From: Alphaproteobacteria bacterium
GTDB lineage: Bacteria > Pseudomonadota > Alphaproteobacteria > Caulobacterales > Maricaulaceae
Reading direction: 5' to 3'
DNA length: 64,000 bases
NCBI GenBank assembly: GCA_016124205.1
Contig: WGOD01000003.1
Span: 186,001 to 250,000, forward strand
Shown here piece by piece: positions 8,794-16,104 of the stretch. The stretch's first letter is position 1; each line of letters begins with the position of its first letter. Position numbers and translations under genes: made by a program. The notes beneath the pieces were generated by a model. It saw nothing but the letters and a program-made list of their open reading frames with translations. It was not told the DNA's origin and made no database searches.

Positions 8794-9465
8794 ATGCGTA
8801 TTCTGATCATCGAGGACGACCGCGAGGCTGCGGGTTATATCCGCAAGGGCCTCCGGGAGTCGGGACATGTCGTCGACCACGCGGCCGACGGCGAGGAAGC
8901 GCTCGAAATGGCGCGAGCCTCCGAATACGACATTCTCGTCGTCGACCGGATGCTGCCGAAGATGGACGGTCTGACCGTCATCGAGACGCTGCGTTCGGAA
9001 AATGACCGCACACCGGCGCTGATCCTGTCCGCGCTGGGCGAGGTCGACCACCGGGTCGAAGGCCTGAAGGCCGGCGGGGACGACTATCTGGTCAAGCCCT
9101 ATGCCTTCGCCGAGCTTCTGGCCCGGGTGGAAGCCTTGGCCCGCCGCCGTGATCCGGAAACGGTCAAGACCAAGCTGGTGGTCGGCGATCTGGAGATGGA
9201 CCTTCTCGCCCGTACCGTGGTGCGCGGCGACGAGGAAATCATCCTGCAGCCGCGGGAATTCCGCCTGCTCGAATTCCTCATGAAACATGCTGGCCAGGTC
9301 GTGACGCGGACCATGCTTCTGGAAAAGGTCTGGGATTATCATTTCGACCCTCAGACCAATGTCATCGACGTGCACATTTCGCGTCTGCGTTCGAAGATCG
9401 ACAAGCCGTTCGACCAGCCGATCCTGCACACGGTGAGGGGCGCGGGTTACCGCCTGCAGGCGTAA
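8794..9465 (+). CDS. OmpR/PhoB-type response regulator
   Basis: A 223-residue transcriptional regulator. The receiver domain (1-120) has the acidic pair Asp8/Asp9, phosphoacceptor Asp51 (LVVDRMLPKMDG) and conserved Lys in YLVKPYAF. The winged-helix output domain (about 128-222) has the typical REFRLLEFLM, ending with TVRGAGYRL. It is 4 bases upstream of its sensor kinase at 9470, so the two are surely an operon and a cognate pair. The position after degP and before glnE resembles the FeuP/FeuQ region of rhizobia; orthology to FeuP is only a guess. A purine-rich GGGGACGGGA lies before the ATG. Confidence 0.93.
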   Translation: MRILIIEDDREAAGYIRKGLRESGHVVDHAADGEEALEMARASEYDILVVDRMLPKMDGLTVIETLRSENDRTPALILSALGEVDHRVEGLKAGGDDYLVKPYAFAELLARVEALARRRDPETVKTKLVVGDLEMDLLARTVVRGDEEIILQPREFRLLEFLMKHAGQVVTRTMLLEKVWDYHFDPQTNVIDVHISRLRSKIDKPFDQPILHTVRGAGYRLQA

Positions 9466-9469
9466 CGCC

Positions 9470-10873
9470 ATGGCCCGCCGGCTGCCGGCCTTTCTCAATA
9501 CCACCGCCTTCCGGGTGACGATGCTCTCGGCAGCGCTTCTGGCGCTGTCGAGTCTCGTCATTCTGACTTTCGTCTATTTCGCTTCGGTCGGGGCCTCGCT
9601 GCGCCGGACAGACGCGACGGTCGAAGAGGAAATCGCGGTGATCGAGAACCGCGTGCGCAATGGCGGGATCGATGCGGTGAACCGCTACATCCTGCAGCGC
9701 AGCGTCGGCGGCAGCGACTTCCTCTACCTTCTCGTTCATCCCACCGGCCGGCGGGTGTCTGGCAATCTGTCGGGCTTGCCCGACGAGGAAGCCGACGAGG
9801 AAGGCCGGCTGCAATTCTCCTATCGGCGACCTCCGGCGGGCGAGGAGGAAAGCGAGAAGGACGAGCGCCTCGCGCGCGGCCGTCTCGCGCCCTTGCCCGG
9901 CGGGTATGCGGTGTTTGTCGGTCTCGACGTCGAGGATGAGGACCGGCTGGTCGGAGGGCTTCTGCGCGCCGTGCTGGCGGCCTCCGCCCTGGCTCTGGCG
10001 CTTGGCATGGCGTCGGGCATCTTCATCAGCCGCCGGTTCGCGCGCCGTCTCGACGCGATCAACAATGTGGCGCGTCAGGTTCGCGCGGGCGACCTGAAAC
10101 AGCGCACGCCGCGCACCATGACCGGCGACGAACTCGACGAGCTGTCGGCGAATTTCAACGGCATGCTGGATCGCATCGAAGAGCTGATGCACCGCATGAA
10201 GAATGTCGGCGACTCGATCGCGCACGATCTGCGCTCTCCGCTCACCCGGATGCGAAACCGGCTCGATGAGGCGCTGCGCGACGAGAGCACCGACCGCGAA
10301 GCGACCGTCGCCCAGGCAATCTCAGACGCCGACGAATTGCTGCGCGTGTTCAACGCCATCCTGTCGATTTCCCGGCTCGAGTCTGGCGACCGCCGACAGA
10401 AGCTGGAGGCGATCGATCCACAGGCCATCGCCGAGGATCTGGCCGAGCTCTACGACCCGGTTTGCGAAGACGCCGGGATCAGCTTCTCGGCCGAGATTGC
10501 GCCGGGTTGCCAGATCGCCGGCGAACGCGATCTGGTCTCCCAGGCCATCGCCAACCTGCTCGACAACGCCGTGAAATACACGCCGGAAGGCGGGGCGATT
10601 GCGCTGCGGCTTCGATGCCGGGCGAATGGCGAAGTGGAATTTTCGGTGACCGACACCGGGCCGGGCATTCCCGGGTCCGACCGCATCCGCGTGATCCAGC
10701 GCTTTGTGCGGCTCGACAATTCGCGGTCGAAGCCGGGTTCGGGGCTTGGCCTCAGCCTGGTGAAGGCGATCGCCGAATACCACGGAGCCCGGCTGGAACT
10801 CGACGATGGTCCCGGAACCGGTCCTCACGGTCCGGGCCTGCGTGCCGCGCTGGTATTCCCCGCACCGAAATAG
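9470..10873 (+). CDS. HAMP-domain sensor histidine kinase, partner of the regulator at 8794
   Basis: A 467-residue inner-membrane kinase. Membrane helices are at about residues 18-40 and 163-186 and flank a periplasmic sensor region that is strongly acidic and charged (DEEADEEGR, EEESEKDERL). A HAMP linker (about 187-240) leads to the dimerisation helix with phospho-acceptor His252 in SIAHDLRSPLTRM. The ATP-binding domain shows NLLDNAVKYTPEGG, DTGPGIP and GSGLGLSLVKAI. The H box with HDLRSPLTR is that of EnvZ/QseC-like kinases. It follows the regulator by 4 bases. The acidic periplasmic loop could bind cations, but that is inference. Confidence 0.93.
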   Translation: MARRLPAFLNTTAFRVTMLSAALLALSSLVILTFVYFASVGASLRRTDATVEEEIAVIENRVRNGGIDAVNRYILQRSVGGSDFLYLLVHPTGRRVSGNLSGLPDEEADEEGRLQFSYRRPPAGEEESEKDERLARGRLAPLPGGYAVFVGLDVEDEDRLVGGLLRAVLAASALALALGMASGIFISRRFARRLDAINNVARQVRAGDLKQRTPRTMTGDELDELSANFNGMLDRIEELMHRMKNVGDSIAHDLRSPLTRMRNRLDEALRDESTDREATVAQAISDADELLRVFNAILSISRLESGDRRQKLEAIDPQAIAEDLAELYDPVCEDAGISFSAEIAPGCQIAGERDLVSQAIANLLDNAVKYTPEGGAIALRLRCRANGEVEFSVTDTGPGIPGSDRIRVIQRFVRLDNSRSKPGSGLGLSLVKAIAEYHGARLELDDGPGTGPHGPGLRAALVFPAPK

Positions 10874-10918
10874 CCGGCAGGGCTTTTCACGAGGCCCGCA
10901 GCACGCCAGTTTCGGCGC

Positions 10919-13801
10919 ATGGCAGACACCGGCCCGCTTCTTTCACGACGCACCACCGACCTTCCCGAATGCAGCGATCCGCGCGGCGTCGAGGTGGTCG
11001 AGCGCCTGTCTGCGTCCGGTGTGGAACTGAGCGCGTCCGACCGGGGCCTTCTGACGACAGTGTTTTCAGCAGCGCCCTATCTGGGCCGTATCGCAACGCG
11101 CCGCACGGCAGAGGCGGCGCGCATCCTCACGCATCCGCCAGAGGACGTGTTCGCGGAAATACTGGCCTCCGTTCGGTCTGCGGGCGCGGAAGCGGAGGAT
11201 GTTGCGGCGCTGGGCCGGAGCCTTCGACAGGCAAAGGCGGACATGCACCTGCTCACGGCGCTGTGCGATCTGGCCGGCGTCTGGCCGCTGGACGAGGCGA
11301 CGTCGCGGCTGTCGGAGTTTGCCGATGTGTGCGTTGCGGCAGCACTTCACGGGCTCGTTCGGGAGGGTGTCGACAAGGGACGTTTCCTGCCCCCCGCCGA
11401 TCCCGGCAATCCGCTGCCGGGCCTGTTTGTCCTGGCGCTCGGGAAAATGGGGGCGGAAGAGCTCAATTATTCAAGCGATATCGATCTGGCGATCTATTAC
11501 GAGCCCGACGAGGTCAGGCTGGCCGAGGGGCGCGACATGGAGCGCGACCTGCCCCGGCTTGCGCAGGCGCTCGTCCGCCTGCTGCAGGAGCAGTCGCCCG
11601 ACGGCTATGTCTTCCGCACCGATCTGCGTCTCCGACCCGACCCCTCGGCGACACCCACGGCGATGTCGTGCGATGCGGCGCTTCGCTACTACGAATCCAT
11701 TGGCCAGAACTGGGAGCGGGCGGCCTATATCAAGGCGCGGATCTGCGCGGGCGACACGCAGGCGGGCGAGTCGTTCCTGAAAGCCATGTCCCCCTTTATC
11801 TGGCGGCGGTCGCTGGACTATGCGGCCGTGGATGACATCCGCGCGCTGGCCCGCCAGATCCAGTCGGTCGGCGACCGGGCGCAGGTACGCGCAGCAGGAC
11901 ACAATCTGAAACTCGGTCGCGGCGGGATTCGCGAGATCGAGTTCTTCGCCCAAGTGCCGCAACTGGTGTTTGGCGGGCGGGAACCGTCACTTCGCATCCG
12001 CAGTCCGGTCAAGGCGCTCGAACGCCTTTCTGCGCTGAACAAGGTCCCGTCCGACCGCGCCGCCACGCTGATCGAGGCCTATGGCTTCTTCCGCTCCGCC
12101 GAACACCGCATTCAGATGCTGGAGGACGAGGCCACCCAGATCCTGCCCGAAGCCGAGGATTTGCGGGGCCGTGTCGGCGTGTTGTGCGGTTTTTCGGATC
12201 TCGCAGAGTTTGATGATGCGATCCGGTCGCGACTGACCGCCGTCCATGCCGCCTTTTCCGAACAGTTCGCGCTCGACGAAACGCTCGCTTCGAATTCGGG
12301 GAGTCTCGTCTTCTCCGGTGTCGAACCGACGCCTGACACGCTCGAAACCCTGACGAGGCTCGGCTTTTCCGAGCCGGCATCGGTCTGGACGAAAATCAAT
12401 TCCTGGCTCGGCGGACGGACACGGGCGACGAAAACACAGCGCGCCCGGGAGTTGCTGACCACTCTGGCGCCAAGACTGCTGGACGCGATGGCGGAGACCG
12501 GCGAGCCCGATGCTGCGTTCTCGCGCTTCGCCGCCTTCTACGAAAACCTGCCGATGGGGGTTCAACCGCTGTCGCTCTTGCGCAGCGAACCCGAACTGGC
12601 CCGCGAACTGGTGGCGATCCTTGGCCTGGCACCCCGCATCGCCAGAACGCTGGCGCAGCGGCCCGTCACGCTTGATGTCATGCTGGATGCACGGTTCTCG
12701 CGGCCGCTTTCGCAGGATCCGCCCGACGATCTGAGGACACGCTTCCTCGATCAGATGGCCGCTTCGGAGGGTCTGGAAGACGCGATGAACCGCGCGCGGC
12801 GTCTGGCGCGCGAAGAGCGCTTCCGTATCGGGGCCCAGATCCTTGTTGGTCGTGCCAATGCCGGTGCGGCCGGTGCAGCCTATGCGGAACTGGCCGAAGC
12901 CGCGATCGAATCCATGGCCCACGCCGCGCACGAACGCATGGAAGAAAAGCACGGGCCGATGCCGGGCCGCTACGCCATACTCGGGCTCGGCAAGCTGGGT
13001 GGACGCGAACTCGCCTCGGACAGCGATCTCGACCTCATGCTGGTCTACGAAGCGGAGGGCGAGGGGGCCGAAACCTGGTTCACACGCTTCACGCAGCGCT
13101 TCGTGAGTGCAGTGTCGGCCCCGACCGAAGAGGGCGAACTGTTCGAGGTCGACCTGCAACTCCGGCCCTCCGGAAAGGCCGGGCCGGTCGCGGTCTCTCT
13201 GCCGAGTTTCCTGTCTTACTACGCCAGTGAGGCGTGGACCTGGGAGCGCATGGCGTTGACCCGTGCGCGCGTCGTTTTCGGGGACCCGGACCTGTCCCAG
13301 CAGGTCGAGGAGGGGATTGAGGGGGCTCTGTCGCAGCCGCGCAACCGGGATGTGATCGTCGAGGATGCGGTGTCGATGCGCGCGCGCCTGCAGCAGGAAA
13401 AGCCCGGCCGCGGCCTTTGGGATCTGAAGCGCAAGCCGGGCGGGCTGGTCGACATCGAGTTCCTTGCCCAGACTTTGCAATTGCTTCAACTCGCCGAAGG
13501 CAAGGGGCCGCGTGCCACATCGACCGTCGCTGCGCTCGATGCGCTTCATCGCGACGGAGCCCTTTCGGACGAAGACGCTGAAATGCTGAGCGGAGCCGCC
13601 CGGCTCTATCTCGACCTCCTCCAACTGGTGCGCACCGCGCACGGGTCGGGATTTGATCCGACACAGGCCGCGAAGGGCTTTGCCGCCCGTCTGGCCGGCG
13701 TCGCAGGCATGGCCTCGGTGTCCGACCTCAATGCCCGGCTGGAAACGCTCTCAGGCGCGGTGCGCTCACGGTTTGAATCGCTACTGGGTCCGCTGAACTA
13801 G
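10919..13801 (+). CDS. glnE: bifunctional glutamine synthetase adenylyltransferase/deadenylase
   Basis: A 960-residue enzyme that adenylylates and deadenylylates glutamine synthetase in response to nitrogen status through PII. The two nucleotidyltransferase domains are both intact: the N-terminal adenylyl-removing domain has GKMGAEELNYSSDIDLAI at about residue 175, and the C-terminal adenylylating domain has GKLGGRELASDSDLDLML at about residue 690. Conserved GREIEFFAQ-type (GGIREIEFFAQ, GGLVDIEFLAQ) motifs follow each. Length agrees with family members. The ATG at 10919 follows the kinase by 45 bases; it may share its transcript. No nitrogen-type promoter is obvious. Confidence 0.95.
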   Translation: MADTGPLLSRRTTDLPECSDPRGVEVVERLSASGVELSASDRGLLTTVFSAAPYLGRIATRRTAEAARILTHPPEDVFAEILASVRSAGAEAEDVAALGRSLRQAKADMHLLTALCDLAGVWPLDEATSRLSEFADVCVAAALHGLVREGVDKGRFLPPADPGNPLPGLFVLALGKMGAEELNYSSDIDLAIYYEPDEVRLAEGRDMERDLPRLAQALVRLLQEQSPDGYVFRTDLRLRPDPSATPTAMSCDAALRYYESIGQNWERAAYIKARICAGDTQAGESFLKAMSPFIWRRSLDYAAVDDIRALARQIQSVGDRAQVRAAGHNLKLGRGGIREIEFFAQVPQLVFGGREPSLRIRSPVKALERLSALNKVPSDRAATLIEAYGFFRSAEHRIQMLEDEATQILPEAEDLRGRVGVLCGFSDLAEFDDAIRSRLTAVHAAFSEQFALDETLASNSGSLVFSGVEPTPDTLETLTRLGFSEPASVWTKINSWLGGRTRATKTQRARELLTTLAPRLLDAMAETGEPDAAFSRFAAFYENLPMGVQPLSLLRSEPELARELVAILGLAPRIARTLAQRPVTLDVMLDARFSRPLSQDPPDDLRTRFLDQMAASEGLEDAMNRARRLAREERFRIGAQILVGRANAGAAGAAYAELAEAAIESMAHAAHERMEEKHGPMPGRYAILGLGKLGGRELASDSDLDLMLVYEAEGEGAETWFTRFTQRFVSAVSAPTEEGELFEVDLQLRPSGKAGPVAVSLPSFLSYYASEAWTWERMALTRARVVFGDPDLSQQVEEGIEGALSQPRNRDVIVEDAVSMRARLQQEKPGRGLWDLKRKPGGLVDIEFLAQTLQLLQLAEGKGPRATSTVAALDALHRDGALSDEDAEMLSGAARLYLDLLQLVRTAHGSGFDPTQAAKGFAARLAGVAGMASVSDLNARLETLSGAVRSRFESLLGPLN

Positions 13802-13868
13802 TCGCGACGGAAATCCCCTGCGTCCCGCGTTGAAGGATCAGCGAGGGTGAAACAGGAGATTCCTCACC

Positions 13869-14435
13869 ATGAAAAAGTCCCTTCTCATGATTGCCGGCGC
13901 GGCCGGTCTGGCGATGAGCCTGACAGCCGTTGCCGATGCCCAGCACCGCGGCGGCATGCGGGGTCATCACGGTGGCCCCGGTGCCGGACACGCCATGCAC
14001 GGGCTGATGATGCTGCGCGCTGCCGATGCCAATGGCGACAACACGATCACGCGCGCCGAAGTCGATCAGCTCCAGTCGGAAATGTTCGAGTGGATGGATC
14101 GCAACGGCGACGGCGTTCTGTCCTCTGCCGACCGCTCCCCGATGCATCAGCGCCTCGCGGCGCTGCGTGACGAGCAGGCTTCCGACGGCGAGGGCGAACG
14201 CCGCCGTGGCCGCTGGGGCCGTCGCGGCCGTGGTGGTCCGGACGGCGGTCATGCCCGCATGGACGCCAATGAGGACGGTCAGGTGACCCGCGAGGAGTTC
14301 ATGTCCCGCGGCGCACCGGGCTTCGAACGTCTCGACGCGAATTCCGATGGTTCGGTCACTCCGGACGAGCTCGATGCAGCAATGGAACGCGGCCGCGAGC
14401 GCCGGGAAGAACGTGTCTTCTGGTGGCGTGACTAA
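13869..14435 (+). CDS. exported EF-hand calcium-binding protein
   Basis: A 188-residue secreted protein with a Sec signal peptide (cleavage likely after ADA near residue 24). A His/Gly-rich mature start is followed by four EF-hand loops of the form DxNxDG: about residues 53-64 (DANGDNTITRAE), 77-88 (DRNGDGVLSSAD), 132-143 (DANEDGQVTREE) and 156-167 (DANSDGSVTPDE). A basic linker RRRGRWGRRGRGG separates the two pairs. A CAGGAG ribosome site precedes the ATG. It is the first gene of a four-gene block with an ECF sigma factor 48 bases downstream, so it may be the calcium or metal sensing or buffering member of that envelope regulon; this is inferred from position. Confidence 0.88.
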   Translation: MKKSLLMIAGAAGLAMSLTAVADAQHRGGMRGHHGGPGAGHAMHGLMMLRAADANGDNTITRAEVDQLQSEMFEWMDRNGDGVLSSADRSPMHQRLAALRDEQASDGEGERRRGRWGRRGRGGPDGGHARMDANEDGQVTREEFMSRGAPGFERLDANSDGSVTPDELDAAMERGRERREERVFWWRD

Positions 14436-14483
14436 CGACGGCGTGCCAGACTTGGGCATTCGCGGCGGAGGACTTCGTACAGC

Positions 14484-15116
14484 ATGTCGAAGCCGGCAGG
14501 CGGTTTGCCTGACCCCTCCGCTGCGGTGTCCGATCCCGATGCGCCTCTTCTGGAGGCCGTCGGGCGCGGAGACCGGGACGCCGCCCGCCAGTTGATGGCA
14601 CGGCGTCTCCCGCGGCTTCTCGCGATTGCCCAGCGTCTGCTGTCCGACCCGGTCGAGGCCGAGGATATCGCGCAGGAGACGTTTATCCGGGTCTGGAAAG
14701 CCGCATCGCGCTGGCGGAGCGGCGAGGCGAAGGTGGAAACGTGGATGAGCCGTATCGCGATCAATCTCTGCTACGACCGGCTGCGCCGGCGGCGCGAGAT
14801 GCTGACCGATACGCCGCCGGAACGGGCGGACGATGCGCCGGGTCCGGAAGCCGCCCTTTCGTTGGGCGATGCCACAAGACAGGTCCATACCGCGGTTGCC
14901 AGCCTGCCGGACCGGCAGCGTCTGGCGCTCGAATTGTGTCACTTCCAGGAAATGACCAATATCGATGCGGCAGAGGCCATGGAAATCAGCGTGGAGGCGC
15001 TTGAATCCCTCCTCGCGCGCGGACGCCGAAAATTGCGCGCGATCCTGACAGGACAGGAAGACGAGCTATTGGCCGGCTTCGGGGGCGACATGCCGGCCAG
15101 CGAGGGGATGAGATGA
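14484..15116 (+). CDS. ECF-type RNA polymerase sigma factor
   Basis: A 210-residue sigma-70 family protein lacking regions 1 and 3. Region 2 is at about residues 50-105 (AEDIAQETFIRVWKAA, then WMSRIAINLCYDRLR) and region 4 at about 145-200 (LPDRQRLALELCHFQ, then VEALESLLARGRRKLR). The stop overlaps the next start (ATGATGA around 15113-15116), so sigma factor and the small membrane protein after it are translated together, the usual arrangement for a sigma/anti-sigma pair. A promoter motif for autoregulation could not be fixed by eye. Confidence 0.92.
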   Translation: MSKPAGGLPDPSAAVSDPDAPLLEAVGRGDRDAARQLMARRLPRLLAIAQRLLSDPVEAEDIAQETFIRVWKAASRWRSGEAKVETWMSRIAINLCYDRLRRRREMLTDTPPERADDAPGPEAALSLGDATRQVHTAVASLPDRQRLALELCHFQEMTNIDAAEAMEISVEALESLLARGRRKLRAILTGQEDELLAGFGGDMPASEGMR

Positions 15117-15523
15117 TGGATCTGGATCGTTTCAACGCCATTCTCGAGGCTTACGGGGCCGACCCGGCCCGTTGGCCCGACGCCGAACACGCTGAGGCGG
15201 AAGCCCTTCTGCGTGCCAATCCGGCGGCGAAAACTGCCTTTGATCGTGCCGCCGAGCTGGACGCCTTGATCGCTCCAGCGGCGATCGCTCCCGCGCCGAG
15301 TGAGATGTTGACCGCGCGCTTGCTTCGCGCCGTGCCGCAGCCGGAATTCCTCGGCGACTGGAAGCATGTTGCCGCAGCCGCGGCGCTCGCGCTGGTGGTG
15401 GGACTCGGCGGCGGTTATGCGTCCGGCGCGCTCGTCCCCGCCAGCGATGACGAAGCCTATTACGAAATTGCGTTCGACGGGCTCGAGAGCGATGTCCAGT
15501 TCGACTGGGAGGGCGGGGCATGA
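15113..15523 (+). CDS. small single-pass membrane protein, probable anti-sigma factor
   Basis: A 136-residue protein with a cytoplasmic N-terminal region of about 80 residues, starting DLDRFNAILEAYGADPARWP, one membrane helix (about residues 84-106) and a short acidic periplasmic tail. I see no zinc-binding HxxxCxxC motif, so it is not a classical ZAS-domain anti-sigma. The assignment rests on topology, on overlap with the sigma gene on one side and with the periplasmic sensor gene on the other. Alphaproteobacteria commonly have such a protein between ECF sigma genes and CpxP-like genes. Function is inferred, not proven by a motif. Confidence 0.65.
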   Translation: MMDLDRFNAILEAYGADPARWPDAEHAEAEALLRANPAAKTAFDRAAELDALIAPAAIAPAPSEMLTARLLRAVPQPEFLGDWKHVAAAAALALVVGLGGGYASGALVPASDDEAYYEIAFDGLESDVQFDWEGGA

Positions 15524-16089
15524 ACCGCGCAACGCCTTGGGTGGTCGCCCTGTTGATTTCCGTACTGGCCAATGGCGCGATGCTCGGTCTGACGCTCCAC
15601 AACGTGTCCGATGGTCCGCGTTTCGATGGTGGTCCCGGTCACAGTCCGCCGGTCGGCGTGCGCGGTGACGGATTCAGCGTCCGTGGCTTTCTGGGCGCGC
15701 TGCCGCCTGATGAGCGCGAAGCGGCAGCCGACCAATTGCGCGCGGGCCGCGATGACGTGATCGCACGGCTGCGCGAAGTGCGAGATGCGCAGCAGGCGGT
15801 GGAAGCCGCCCTGCGTCAGGAGCCCTTCGACGCCGAAGCCGTGAGAGCGGCGATGCAGGACTTGCGCGAGGCCCGCGGTGACATGGAACGCGAGATCGAG
15901 CTCGCCATCATCGAGATCATTGCCGACCTGCCGCCCGAAGACCGCATGCGGGCTTTGGAAGCGGGGATGCGCGGTGATCGCGGCCGCCGCGGTCCGCCGA
16001 GACATCACCGTCCGGGTGACGGACCGCCGCGTGATGGACCTCCCCGCGATGGCCGTCCGCATGACGGACCTCCGCCCCGCGACAACTAG
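15520..16089 (+). CDS. periplasmic heavy-metal sensor-like protein (CpxP/ZraP type)
   Basis: A 189-residue protein with an N-terminal membrane anchor or uncleaved signal (about residues 7-26) and a long helical periplasmic domain (about 55-150) with LPPDEREAAADQLR and LPPEDRMRALEAG, the two helical motifs that resemble the LTxxQ elements of CpxP and ZraP. The C-terminus is low-complexity, with repeats of DGPPRDGPP and many histidines (about residues 155-189), which could bind divalent metals. It overlaps the upstream membrane protein by four bases and ends 15 bases from the convergent kinase gene. Probably a periplasmic input to the ECF module. Confidence 0.78.
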   Translation: MNRATPWVVALLISVLANGAMLGLTLHNVSDGPRFDGGPGHSPPVGVRGDGFSVRGFLGALPPDEREAAADQLRAGRDDVIARLREVRDAQQAVEAALRQEPFDAEAVRAAMQDLREARGDMEREIELAIIEIIADLPPEDRMRALEAGMRGDRGRRGPPRHHRPGDGPPRDGPPRDGRPHDGPPPRDN

Positions 16090-16104
16090 ATCATTTCACC
16101 AAGA

